A DNA stretch of 64,000 nucleotides from positions 248,001 through 312,000 of the forward strand of contig NZ_AP022829.1 of NCBI RefSeq assembly GCF_011405655.1. The letters run 5' to 3'. The translations under genes and the position numbers were made by a program. The notes under the pieces are model-generated. The model was not told the origin of the DNA, searched no databases, and saw only the letters and a list, made by a program, of their open reading frames with translations. This document shows, piece by piece, positions 26,255-34,605 of the stretch (its first letter is position 1; each line of letters starts with the position of its first letter). Source of the stretch: Adlercreutzia hattorii. Its GTDB lineage: Bacteria; Actinomycetota; Coriobacteriia; Coriobacteriales; Eggerthellaceae.

Positions 26255-28105
26255 ATGACGGAACAAAGCCCAGAGAACAAAAAGTCGAAACGCAAAGCAC
26301 CCCATCCGCTGTTCAGGTTGCTTGACTTCGCAGGGCCTTACAAAATCCTCACCGTGGTGGGCTGCGCCTTGTCTGGTCTGCATTCGTTGCTTGCTGTGAT
26401 GCCCCTTGTGTGCGTCTGGTTTATCATGTCGCAGTTTGTCGCAGTGGCTCCTCAATGGAGCGAAGCGAGTGGCGCGGCCTTTTACGCATGGCTGGCAGTC
26501 GGATTCGCGGTGGCCGGAGTGGTGGTGTACTTCGCGGCGTTGATGTGCACTCATATCGCGGCATTCCGAACCGGCAACAACATGAGGAAGGCCGCGACCC
26601 ACCATCTCTCCAAGGTTCCCCTTGGCTACTACGACGAGCATTCGACCGGCGAACTAAGGAGGGTGATCGACGGCTGCGCCGGCCAGACCGAGTCCGTGCT
26701 TGCCCATAAGTTCCCTGATTTCGTGGGAGCCCTCATCACCCCCGTTGTGTTTGTCGTCGTGATGTTCATCTTCGACTGGGCCATGGGTTTGGCGTGCCTG
26801 GTTCCCATCGCGGTGTCCTTCGCGTGCATTTGGAGGATGATGGGAGGGGGAGGCAGCGATGAGAACTCAAGCTATCTGACTTTCGTGTCGAACTACCAGC
26901 AGGCATTGAACCGAATGAACGCCGCTGCGACCGAATATGTTCGAGGCATGCCCGTCGTCAAAGTGTTCCAGCAAACGGTCGATTCGTTCAACGCATTCAA
27001 GGAGGCCATCCTGCAGTACCGGGATATGGCCCATGGCTATTCGAAGTTGTGCGAAAAACCGCAGGTCGTGCAGATCGTGGCGATCAACTCGACCTTTGCT
27101 GTGCTGGTTCCCGCCAGCATCCTGCTTGCGGGGGCAGCAGGGGACTTCGCGTCGTTCTTCACGGACTTCCTCTTCTACGTGGTGTTCAGCGCGGTGACGA
27201 CATCGATGATGACCAAGATACTGTACGCCTCTGAAGCTGCGGCGATGGCCCAAGATGCCGTGATGCGAATCGAGGGGATCCTATCCACGCCGGAGATGCC
27301 TTGCTGTTCTGCGAAAGGCGGGAGGGCGAGCGGGACGTGCGATATCGTTTTTGAAGGGGTGTCTTTCACGTATCCGGGCGCTGACGCACCTGCCGTCAAG
27401 AACGTGAGCTTTGCGATTCCCGAAGGAGAAACGATGGCGCTCGTCGGGCCGTCGGGAGGAGGCAAGAGCACCATTGCAAGCCTTGTTCCGAGGTTCTGGG
27501 ACGTCGATGAAGGACGGGTGCTTGTCGGCGGTGTTGATGTGCGGGATGTTCCCCGTTCGGAACTGATGGATTCCGTTTCCTTCGTCTTCCAAAACACACG
27601 GCTTTTCAAGCGCAGCCTCATTGACAACATCAGATTCGCGCGCCCGTCGGCTACGCGCGCGGAGGTGGAGGCGGCCGCGCACGCGGCGCAATGCGACGAC
27701 ATCATCGCGAAGCTGCCCGAGGGCTTGGACACGGTGGTCGGCGCGAAGGGCGTCTACCTGTCGGGCGGCGAATGCCAGCGTATCGCGCTTGCCCGGGCCA
27801 TTCTGAAAGATGCGCCTATCGTGGTCTTGGACGAGGCCACAGCGTTCGCCGATCCGGAAAACGAAGCCCTTATCCAACGTGCGCTCGCGCGTCTTACGCA
27901 CGGCAAGACCGTTCTCATGATTGCACACCGGCTATCGACCGTGGTGGGCGCGGACAGGATCTGCGTCGTGGAGAACGGGGCCATCTCGGAATCGGGATCC
28001 CACGGGGATCTTGTCGAAAGCAAGGGAGTGTATCGCCGGATGTGGGAGGACTATCAGAAATCAGTCTCTTGGAGAATCGGAGGGGGTGCCAACGATGCTG
28101 CGTGA
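26255..28105 (+). CDS. Siderophore-type half ABC transporter 1 (YbtP/IrtA-like)
   Basis: A 616-residue membrane-spanning domain fused to an ATPase. About six hydrophobic helices occupy residues 25-320. The ATPase has Walker A GPSGGGKST, signature LSGGECQR and Walker B IVVLDEATAFADPEN; the ATAFAD form is characteristic of the YbtP/IrtA group, which have exporter fold but import ferric siderophores. The upstream in-frame extension is not used: ATG 26255 has a strong ribosome site aggaggag. Its last 11 bases overlap the start of the next gene, its likely heterodimer partner. Together they would form the membrane transporter for the metal-loaded product, or an exporter. Confidence 0.88.
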   Translation: MTEQSPENKKSKRKAPHPLFRLLDFAGPYKILTVVGCALSGLHSLLAVMPLVCVWFIMSQFVAVAPQWSEASGAAFYAWLAVGFAVAGVVVYFAALMCTHIAAFRTGNNMRKAATHHLSKVPLGYYDEHSTGELRRVIDGCAGQTESVLAHKFPDFVGALITPVVFVVVMFIFDWAMGLACLVPIAVSFACIWRMMGGGGSDENSSYLTFVSNYQQALNRMNAAATEYVRGMPVVKVFQQTVDSFNAFKEAILQYRDMAHGYSKLCEKPQVVQIVAINSTFAVLVPASILLAGAAGDFASFFTDFLFYVVFSAVTTSMMTKILYASEAAAMAQDAVMRIEGILSTPEMPCCSAKGGRASGTCDIVFEGVSFTYPGADAPAVKNVSFAIPEGETMALVGPSGGGKSTIASLVPRFWDVDEGRVLVGGVDVRDVPRSELMDSVSFVFQNTRLFKRSLIDNIRFARPSATRAEVEAAAHAAQCDDIIAKLPEGLDTVVGAKGVYLSGGECQRIALARAILKDAPIVVLDEATAFADPENEALIQRALARLTHGKTVLMIAHRLSTVVGADRICVVENGAISESGSHGDLVESKGVYRRMWEDYQKSVSWRIGGGANDAA

Positions 28106-29831
28106 GAAGTTCGCTTTGACCGAGCGGGGTGCTTTCGAGTTCAAGAGAGGCGCGTTCTTCTGCGCTCTCGCCAACCTCGTCATGATGGCACCCATTGGCG
28201 TGCTGTGCATGGCGACCAACGACTACCTGGATCATCTGCTCGACCCCTCGAAGCCCCTCCCTGCTCTTGGTGGCTATCTTGCAGCCATCGTCGTCATACT
28301 CCTGCTCATGCTGCTGACCCAATGGCTCGAATACCATTTCACCTACAATGTCGTGTACGGCGAGAGTGCCAGAAAGCGGATCGAGCTTGCCGAGGTGCTG
28401 CGCAGATTGCCCCTTTCCTTTTTCGGAAGGCGCGACCTCTCGGACCTCACCACCACCATCATGAAGGACTGCGCCGATCAGGAGCGCATGTTCTCCCATA
28501 TCATGCCCCTTTTGTTCGGAACCGGCGCGTCGACCATATTGATCTCGATCATGCTTCTGCTCTTCAACTGGAAGATGGCCATCGCCGCCCTCTGGGTTCT
28601 TCCCATCGCCTTGCTCATCATCGCCTTCTCTCGGAAGAGCCAAGATGCGAAGGGGCAGTTTCTCATCGACCGCCAGCTTGACGTTGCGGACGGCTTGCAG
28701 GAGTACCTCGAATGCGCCCAAGAGATCACGGCGGCGAACCAATCGGAAACGTATCTCGAGCAACTGGATCAGAAGATCGATCGCGCGGAGAAGGCCCAGA
28801 TCGTCTCGGAGCTTTCGAGTGCCGTTCCCGTGTCGGCCGCGCAAGCGTTCCTCAAGCTCGGAATAGCTTCGACCGTCCTCGTCGGAGCCCTGCTTTTGGC
28901 ATCGGGGGAACTAGAGTTCATGGTGTACTTCTGCTTCCTTCTCGTGGTGACGAGATTCTACGATCCGATCAACACCGTGCTTGAAGTTGTGACGGAGCTT
29001 CTCAATCTCAAGCTCGGAATCAAGCGCATGCACTCCATCGAGCACGAGCGGCCTCAAACCGGGTCGATGGAATTCGAGCCGGCGAATCACGACATTTCTT
29101 TCGACAACGTGACTTTTTCGTACGAAGGAGGCGAGAAGGTTCTCTCGAACGTCTCATTTGTTGCGAAGGAGGGCGAGGTGACCGCCTTGGTCGGTCCGAG
29201 CGGGGGCGGCAAGTCCACCGCGGCCAAGCTGGCTGCCCGTTTCTGGGATGCCGACGATGGCGTTGTGAGCATCGGAGGCGTGGACGTTTCGACCGTCGAC
29301 CCCGAGGCCCTTCTCGTCGATTTCGCCCAAGTGTTCCAGGATGTGGTTCTGTTCGACGACACGATCATGCAGAACATCCGACTCGGTAGGCCAGATGCCA
29401 CGGATGAGGAGGTGTTTGCGGCGGCTCGGGCGGCGAACTGCGATGATTTTGTCTCCCGCATGCCGAAGGGCTATGAAACGAGGATAGGCGAGAACGGCGC
29501 GCTTTTGTCCGGAGGCGAGCGCCAGCGCATATCGATTGCCCGGGCGATCCTCAAAAACGCCCCCATTGTTCTTCTGGATGAGGCGACCGCTTCACTTGAC
29601 GTTGAAAATGAGACGAAGGTGCAGGAGGCGCTATCGTGTCTCCTTGAACGCAAAACCGTGCTGGTCATCGCGCACCGGATGAGAACCGTGATGAGCGCCG
29701 ACAAAATCGTGGTGCTGGATGGAGGCCGCGTTGCCGAGCAAGGAAAGCCGTCGGAGCTCATGGAGCGCGAAGACAGCCTGTTCAAGAAAATGGTGGAGCT
29801 TCAGTCGTCGACGGGTCGGATTTTGAATTAA
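28095..29831 (+). CDS. Siderophore-type half ABC transporter 2 (YbtQ/IrtB-like)
   Basis: A 578-residue partner half-transporter. Transmembrane region about 25-300, then an ATPase with Walker A GPSGGGKST, signature LSGGERQR and Walker B IVLLDEATASLDVEN. ATG 28095 lies inside the end of the previous gene (11-bp overlap) and is preceded by ggagggggtg, implying coupled synthesis and a heterodimer. The DtxR-like regulator starts 14 bases after its stop. In Yersinia the equivalent pair imports ferric yersiniabactin; Gram-positive loci use similar pairs without an outer-membrane receptor, which fits the lack of a TonB receptor here. Direction of transport is not proven. Confidence 0.88.
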   Translation: MLREKFALTERGAFEFKRGAFFCALANLVMMAPIGVLCMATNDYLDHLLDPSKPLPALGGYLAAIVVILLLMLLTQWLEYHFTYNVVYGESARKRIELAEVLRRLPLSFFGRRDLSDLTTTIMKDCADQERMFSHIMPLLFGTGASTILISIMLLLFNWKMAIAALWVLPIALLIIAFSRKSQDAKGQFLIDRQLDVADGLQEYLECAQEITAANQSETYLEQLDQKIDRAEKAQIVSELSSAVPVSAAQAFLKLGIASTVLVGALLLASGELEFMVYFCFLLVVTRFYDPINTVLEVVTELLNLKLGIKRMHSIEHERPQTGSMEFEPANHDISFDNVTFSYEGGEKVLSNVSFVAKEGEVTALVGPSGGGKSTAAKLAARFWDADDGVVSIGGVDVSTVDPEALLVDFAQVFQDVVLFDDTIMQNIRLGRPDATDEEVFAAARAANCDDFVSRMPKGYETRIGENGALLSGGERQRISIARAILKNAPIVLLDEATASLDVENETKVQEALSCLLERKTVLVIAHRMRTVMSADKIVVLDGGRVAEQGKPSELMEREDSLFKKMVELQSSTGRILN

Positions 29832-29845
29832 GTGAGGTGGAACTG

Positions 29846-30226
29846 ATGACTTTGAGTGAGTCAAGGGAAGACTATCTAGAAAACCTGCTTATTCTCGAAA
29901 CTCGTTCTGGTGGTTTTGTAAGGCAAGTGGATATGGCCAGTAGAATGGGTTTTTCCAAGGCGAGCATATCAAAAGCTATGTCCTCCTTGAGCGCGGAAGG
30001 ATATGTTGAATTTAGGCCTCGAGGTTTGGTTCGCCTTTCAAATGGGGGACGCAAAATCGCTGAAAGAGTTTACGACCGCCATTGCTTCTTCTTCAAGGTT
30101 CTTACCAACCTTGGCATTCCGACTGAAATTGCACAAAGGGATGCCTGTCGCATGGAGCACGCAATGAGCGAAGAGTCATATCAGGCTTTAAAAAAGGAGC
30201 TGTCGAGCAAGATGGACGTCCAATAA
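29846..30226 (+). CDS. DtxR/MntR-like metal-dependent regulator, short form
   Basis: A 126-residue protein. It begins SESREDYLENLLILE, the usual opening of DtxR-family repressors, followed by a winged helix (MGFSKASISKAMSSLSAEGYVEF). The dimer/metal region keeps DACRMEHAMSEE, equivalent to the Cys102-Glu105-His106 cluster of DtxR, and the histidine of RHCFFFKVL equivalent to His79; the position of DtxR Glu83 appears to be Phe. The C-terminal SH3-like domain is absent. Start ATG 29846 follows gaggtgg; GTG 29837 is an alternative. It is in line with the transporter genes and is the obvious candidate for iron or manganese control of the locus. Confidence 0.78.
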   Translation: MTLSESREDYLENLLILETRSGGFVRQVDMASRMGFSKASISKAMSSLSAEGYVEFRPRGLVRLSNGGRKIAERVYDRHCFFFKVLTNLGIPTEIAQRDACRMEHAMSEESYQALKKELSSKMDVQ

Positions 30227-30284
30227 GGGTCATCAACCTAAATAAGCTGGATAATGGGCAATCTAAAGTATAGAGAGAATTGAA

Positions 30285-31577
30285 ATGACGATAGAGCAAA
30301 GGCCAAGCTTATCGATCGCTTTGCCAAAATCCTACCTGTTCACGTCCGAATCCGTCACCGAGGGGCATCCCGACAAGATGTGCGACCAGATATCGGACGC
30401 CATCTTGGACGCCATCATCTCCAAGGAGATAGAGCTCGAGCGCGAGGGCTACATCGCCCCCAGCGGGCAGCCCGCCGACGTGTCGCGGATGCGCTGCGCG
30501 TGCGAGACGCTTGCGACCACGGGGCTCGTGGCCGTGGCGGGCGAGATCCGCACGCAGGCGTACGTGGACGTGCCGGCCATCGTGCGCGAGGTGGTGTGCG
30601 GCATCGGCTACGACCGCGCCAAGTACGGCTTCGACGGCACCACCTGCGGCGTGGTGAACGCCATCCACGAGCAGAGCCCCGACATCGCGCAGGGCGTGGA
30701 CGAGAGCTGGGAGGCGGCCCACGGCGGGGCCGCGGACGACCCCTACGAGCGCATCGGCGCGGGCGACCAGGGCATGATGTTCGGCTACGCCTGCGACGAG
30801 ACGAGCACCCTCATGCCCATGCCCATCTACCTGGCCCAGCGCATGAGCGAGCGCCTCGCCGCCGTGCGCAAGGACGGCACGCTCGACTACCTGCGCCCCG
30901 ACGGCAAGACCCAGGTGAGCGTGCGCTACGAGGACGGCGCGCCGAAGTGGGTGGAGAAGGTGGTCGTGTCCACGCAGCACGCCGAGGAGGCGCCCTACGA
31001 GCGGCTGCGCGCCGACGTGGTGGAGCAGGTGGTGCGCCCGGTGCTGGCCGGCGAGGGCGTGGCGCTCTCGCCCGACGCGGAGATCCACGTGAACCCCACG
31101 GGCCGCTTCGTCATCGGCGGGCCGATGGGCGACTGCGGCCTCACGGGCCGCAAGGTCATCGTGGACACCTACGGCGGCATGGGACGGCACGGCGGCGGGG
31201 CCTTCTCCGGCAAGGACTGCACGAAGGTGGACCGCTCGGCGGCCTACGCGGCGCGCTGGGTGGCGAAGAACGTGGTTGCCGCGGGCCTGGCCGCGCGCTG
31301 CGAGGTGCAGGTGGCCTACGCCATCGGCGTGGCGCGCCCCGTGTCGCTCATGGTGGAGACGTTCGGCACCGAGAAGGCGGCGGTGGGGGCCATCGAGCGC
31401 GCGGTGGCCGAGGTGTTCGACCTGCGCCCCGGCGCCATCATCGACGCGCTGGATTTGCGCCGCCCCATCTACCGCAAGACGGCCGCCTACGGCCACTTCG
31501 GCCGCGAGCTGCCCGAGTTCACCTGGGAGCGCACCGACCGCGCCGAGGATCTGCGAAAGACCTGCAGGCTAGCATAA
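30285..31577 (+). CDS. metK: S-adenosylmethionine synthetase
   Basis: A 430-residue enzyme that makes SAM from methionine and ATP. Signatures are [35 protein letters not shown] and [19 protein letters not shown], with the loop and ATP-binding residues intact. Size is normal to slightly long. The first 20 codons are AT-richer than the rest, which turns sharply GC-rich, so the 5' end may have a different history. It follows the DtxR-like gene by 58 bp, too short for a classical SAM riboswitch, and is followed by cysK and ahcY. In this setting it would feed the one or two NRPS methyltransferase domains. A second chromosomal copy may exist; that cannot be seen here. Confidence 0.95.
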   Translation: MTIEQRPSLSIALPKSYLFTSESVTEGHPDKMCDQISDAILDAIISKEIELEREGYIAPSGQPADVSRMRCACETLATTGLVAVAGEIRTQAYVDVPAIVREVVCGIGYDRAKYGFDGTTCGVVNAIHEQSPDIAQGVDESWEAAHGGAADDPYERIGAGDQGMMFGYACDETSTLMPMPIYLAQRMSERLAAVRKDGTLDYLRPDGKTQVSVRYEDGAPKWVEKVVVSTQHAEEAPYERLRADVVEQVVRPVLAGEGVALSPDAEIHVNPTGRFVIGGPMGDCGLTGRKVIVDTYGGMGRHGGGAFSGKDCTKVDRSAAYAARWVAKNVVAAGLAARCEVQVAYAIGVARPVSLMVETFGTEKAAVGAIERAVAEVFDLRPGAIIDALDLRRPIYRKTAAYGHFGRELPEFTWERTDRAEDLRKTCRLA

Positions 31578-31606
31578 GGGGCTAGCACCCCCTTGGAAGG
31601 AGTTCC

Positions 31607-32536
31607 ATGATTTACGATAATGTGCTGCAAGCCATGGGGCATACACCTCTCGTTCGTCTCAATCGGTTATCTGAAGCGAATGCCGCACAGATACTCGTTA
31701 AGTTTGAGGGCGTTAATGTAGGAGGCTCCATTAAAACGCGCACGGCATTACAGATGATTGAATCCGCCGAACGCCGCGGCGAAATTGGGCCAGATAGTAT
31801 TATCGTTGAACCTACAAGCGGCAATCAAGGTATAGGGCTCGCGCTTGTGTGTGCTGTGCGCGGTTATCGTGCGCGCATCATTATGCCAGACAGCGTGTCG
31901 GAAGAGCGTCGTAAGCTTGTTCGCCACTATGGTGCTGAGGTAATTGTCGTACATGATGCTGGCGATATTGGAGAGTGCATATCCAAATGCATCGCTCTGG
32001 CTAAGCGTATGGCTAGCGAGGATCCTCGTGTTTACGTGCCACAGCAGTTCGAGAACAGGGATAATTTACTAGCGCATCGCTATCATACAGCACTTGAGAT
32101 CTTAGAGGACGTGAAGGGGCCCATACATGGATTCTGCTCGGGCATTGGTACAGGTGGTACTATTTCCGGTATAGGGCAGGCACTCAAACGTCTTTTTCCT
32201 GATGTATGCATTTGGGCCGTTGAGCCGGAGAGCGCAGCGATTCTTTCGGGAGGAAGCGTCGGAACGCATTTGCAGATGGGTATCGGCGATGGGCTTATTC
32301 CCGATATCCTTGATCAGGGCATCTATGACGATATCTGCGTGGTTTCCGATGAGGAAGCTATCAACGAGGCTCGCGCGCTTGCTCGTGAGGAGGGTTTGCT
32401 TTGCGGCGTATCGGGCGGTACAAATGTGGTTGCCGCACGTCAGCTTGCTCGGCAACTTGGTTCGGGCAAGACAGTGGTTACTTTACTGCCCGATACGGGC
32501 GAACGATATTTTTCCACTGAATTGTTTGAGGATTAA
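31607..32536 (+). CDS. cysK: Cysteine synthase (O-acetylserine sulfhydrylase)
   Basis: A 309-residue PLP enzyme. The PLP lysine lies in GGSIKTRTA, the phosphate-binding loop in GTGGTISGIG, and PTSGNQGIG corresponds to the substrate loop normally read TSGNTG; the Thr to Gln change is unusual and may affect specificity. The C-terminal TLLPDTGERY is canonical. Start ATG 31607 follows ggaagg. Codon use is much less GC-rich than metK and ahcY on either side, so it joined this set from elsewhere. Four cysteine-specific adenylation domains in the NRPSs make a dedicated cysteine source a sensible role. Related enzymes making cystathionine or other beta-substituted alanines cannot be excluded. Confidence 0.85.
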   Translation: MIYDNVLQAMGHTPLVRLNRLSEANAAQILVKFEGVNVGGSIKTRTALQMIESAERRGEIGPDSIIVEPTSGNQGIGLALVCAVRGYRARIIMPDSVSEERRKLVRHYGAEVIVVHDAGDIGECISKCIALAKRMASEDPRVYVPQQFENRDNLLAHRYHTALEILEDVKGPIHGFCSGIGTGGTISGIGQALKRLFPDVCIWAVEPESAAILSGGSVGTHLQMGIGDGLIPDILDQGIYDDICVVSDEEAINEARALAREEGLLCGVSGGTNVVAARQLARQLGSGKTVVTLLPDTGERYFSTELFED

Positions 32537-32587
32537 TCGACGCCAAACCAGACATAGGATCAGTCGATAACATAAGAAAGAAGCGCC

Positions 32588-33844
32588 ATGACCGAGAGCT
32601 ACGACATCAAAGACATCGACCTTGCCGACGCAGGGCTTGCCCGCATCGAGTGGGCGGCGCGCGACATGCCCGTGCTGGCGTCCATCCGCGAGCGCTTCGC
32701 GAAGGAGCGCCCGCTTGAGGGCGTGCGCATCGGCGCGTGCATGCACGTGACCACCGAGACGGCGAACCTCATGCGCGCGCTGGCGGCCTCGGGCGCCGAG
32801 GTGGCGCTGTGCGCCAGCAACCCGCTTTCCACCCAAGACGACACCGCCGCCTCGCTCGTGCGCGACTTCGGCATCAAGGTGTTCGCCGTCACCGGCGAGG
32901 ACATGGACACCTACCGCCGCCACATCGACGCGGTCATCGCCACGAACCCGCAGATCATCATGGACGACGGCGCCGACCTGGACACCGCGCTGCACACCAC
33001 CCACATTGACAAGCTGGAAGGCGTCATCGGCGGCACCGAGGAAACCACCACGGGCGTGGTGCGCCTTGTGTCCATGGCGAAGGAGGGCACGCTGGGCTAC
33101 CCCGTGTTCAACGTCAACGACGCGAACACGAAGCACTGCTTCGACAACCACTACGGCACGGGCCAGTCCACGCTCGACGGCATCGTGCGCGCCACGAACC
33201 GCCTTTTGTGCGGGCGCACCATCGTGATCTCGGGCTACGGCTACTGCGGCAGCGGGCTCGCCCTGCGCGCCAAGGGCATGGGCATGCGCGTGATCGTGTG
33301 CGAGGTGGACCCGCTGAAGGCGCTGGAGGCGCACATGGAGGGCTACGAGGTCATGCCCGCCGCCGAGGCGGCGCGCTTCGCCGACGTGTGGGTGACGGTC
33401 ACCGGCAACTGCAAGGTGGTGGACGCGCCCGCGTTCGAGAACATGAAGGACGGCGCCATCGTGTGCAACTCCGGGCACTTCGACAGCGAGATCAACCTGG
33501 AGTGGCTGCGCGAGCACGCCGTGAAGGTGGAGGAGATCAAGCCGCTCGTGGAGGAGTACACGCTTGCCGACGGGCGCACGGTCATCGTCCTGGCGCAGGG
33601 GCGCCTCGTGAACCTGAGCTGCGCCGAGGGGCACCCGGCGTCCGTCATGGACATGAGCTTCGCGAACCAGGCGCTCGCGGCCGAGTACCTCTTCCAGCAT
33701 GCGGGCGAGCTGGAGAACAAGGTGTACGACGTGCCCGCCGCCATCGACGACGGCGTGGCGCGCGTGAAGCTGGAGACTCTGGGCGTGAAGATAGACACCC
33801 TCACCGAGGAGCAGATCGCCTACATGAACAGCTGGAACTTTTAA
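32588..33844 (+). CDS. ahcY: S-adenosylhomocysteine hydrolase
   Basis: A 418-residue NAD-dependent enzyme splitting S-adenosylhomocysteine to adenosine and homocysteine. Recognisable segments are TTETANLMRAL, SNPLSTQDDTAA, GGTEETTTGVVRL, the NAD motif VISGYGYCGSGLALRAKGMG, and the C-terminal end. Length is close to the short bacterial/archaeal form. It follows cysK by 51 bp and shares the high GC of metK. Together metK and ahcY make and clear the methyl-donor cycle, removing the inhibitory by-product of the NRPS methyltransferases. The phosphopantetheinyl transferase follows 41 bp downstream in the same direction. Confidence 0.94.
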   Translation: MTESYDIKDIDLADAGLARIEWAARDMPVLASIRERFAKERPLEGVRIGACMHVTTETANLMRALAASGAEVALCASNPLSTQDDTAASLVRDFGIKVFAVTGEDMDTYRRHIDAVIATNPQIIMDDGADLDTALHTTHIDKLEGVIGGTEETTTGVVRLVSMAKEGTLGYPVFNVNDANTKHCFDNHYGTGQSTLDGIVRATNRLLCGRTIVISGYGYCGSGLALRAKGMGMRVIVCEVDPLKALEAHMEGYEVMPAAEAARFADVWVTVTGNCKVVDAPAFENMKDGAIVCNSGHFDSEINLEWLREHAVKVEEIKPLVEEYTLADGRTVIVLAQGRLVNLSCAEGHPASVMDMSFANQALAAEYLFQHAGELENKVYDVPAAIDDGVARVKLETLGVKIDTLTEEQIAYMNSWNF

Positions 33845-33885
33845 AGTGTATACAAGGGTGTATAGTTCATACTAGGGGTGGTGCT

Positions 33886-34605
33886 GTGATTGGCTTTCCT
33901 AAATTCAATTCCGGTTTTTTAGCCTCCTTACTACCAGAGGAAGTGTTTTCTTCAGAATACCTGGGGTCTTTTTACGGTTTTCCTCTTATTGGGAAAGAAA
34001 AGGAAATATCACGAAGTTTTTCTTCTAAACGCCTGAAAGAGTTTTCCGTTGGGCGCAAATGTGCTCGCAACGCTCTCTCGCATCTGGGCTTCAATGACCC
34101 TCCTATCCTCATCGGTACCAACCGAGAACCGATTTGGCCCAAAAACATATGCGGGAGCATTACGCATTGCAGAGGATATGCCGCTGCCGCAGTCACCTCA
34201 GATTACCGATTTCGAACTATCGGGATTGACGCCGAGCCGAATAACCCCATTGAATCAGAGATATACAGTTTGATAATGAGCAAGAAGGAGATAAAACAGA
34301 TGGGTGAGCTTACCTGCAGTCAGCCAAATATATCTTGGGATAGGCTGACTTTCAGCGCGAAAGAATCTGTCTACAAGGCATGGTTTCCAACGTATGGGAA
34401 GTGGCTCGATTTCACTGATTGCGAGGTCATGTTTTATCTGGATTCACATCGTCCCAACAACCAACCCAAAGAACTGGTTGTTGGGCGCTACCATGCCCAA
34501 CTGCTTAAATCAAAAAGATCATATTCCTGCAACGGACAATGGGCATTTGTGCCATTTTTCAATCTCCTCATAACGACAACAGCAGGCTCTTTGACGGAAT
34601 CTTGA
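33886..34605 (+). CDS. 4'-phosphopantetheinyl transferase, Sfp/EntD type
   Basis: A 239-residue enzyme that moves the phosphopantetheine arm from CoA onto carrier-domain serines. Family motifs are visible in order: SVGRKCARNAL, GSITHCRGYAAAAV, IGIDAEP (Mg-binding acid) and FSAKESVYKAWFP. Start GTG 33886 follows aggggtgg. The gene is low in GC, unlike ahcY before it. It would activate the five carrier domains of NRPS A and B. Its stop TGA (34603-34605) is part of the 8-bp target duplication of IS256 copy 2, which inserted right at the stop and left the protein complete. It marks the right edge of the biosynthetic locus. Confidence 0.9.
   Translation: MIGFPKFNSGFLASLLPEEVFSSEYLGSFYGFPLIGKEKEISRSFSSKRLKEFSVGRKCARNALSHLGFNDPPILIGTNREPIWPKNICGSITHCRGYAAAAVTSDYRFRTIGIDAEPNNPIESEIYSLIMSKKEIKQMGELTCSQPNISWDRLTFSAKESVYKAWFPTYGKWLDFTDCEVMFYLDSHRPNNQPKELVVGRYHAQLLKSKRSYSCNGQWAFVPFFNLLITTTAGSLTES

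Noticed and set aside
30227-30284. SAM riboswitch before metK
   Set aside because: Only 58 bases, no SAM-I/SAM-II/SAM-IV core elements seen.
30309-31496. 395-codon minus-strand frame over metK
   Set aside because: His/Ala/Gly/Val-rich shadow; metK is unambiguous on the other strand.
2247-34605. Calling the locus yersiniabactin
   Set aside because: No PKS module, no salicylate synthase, no YbtA or YbtX; extra Cys modules, a second reductase and a supply cassette are present.
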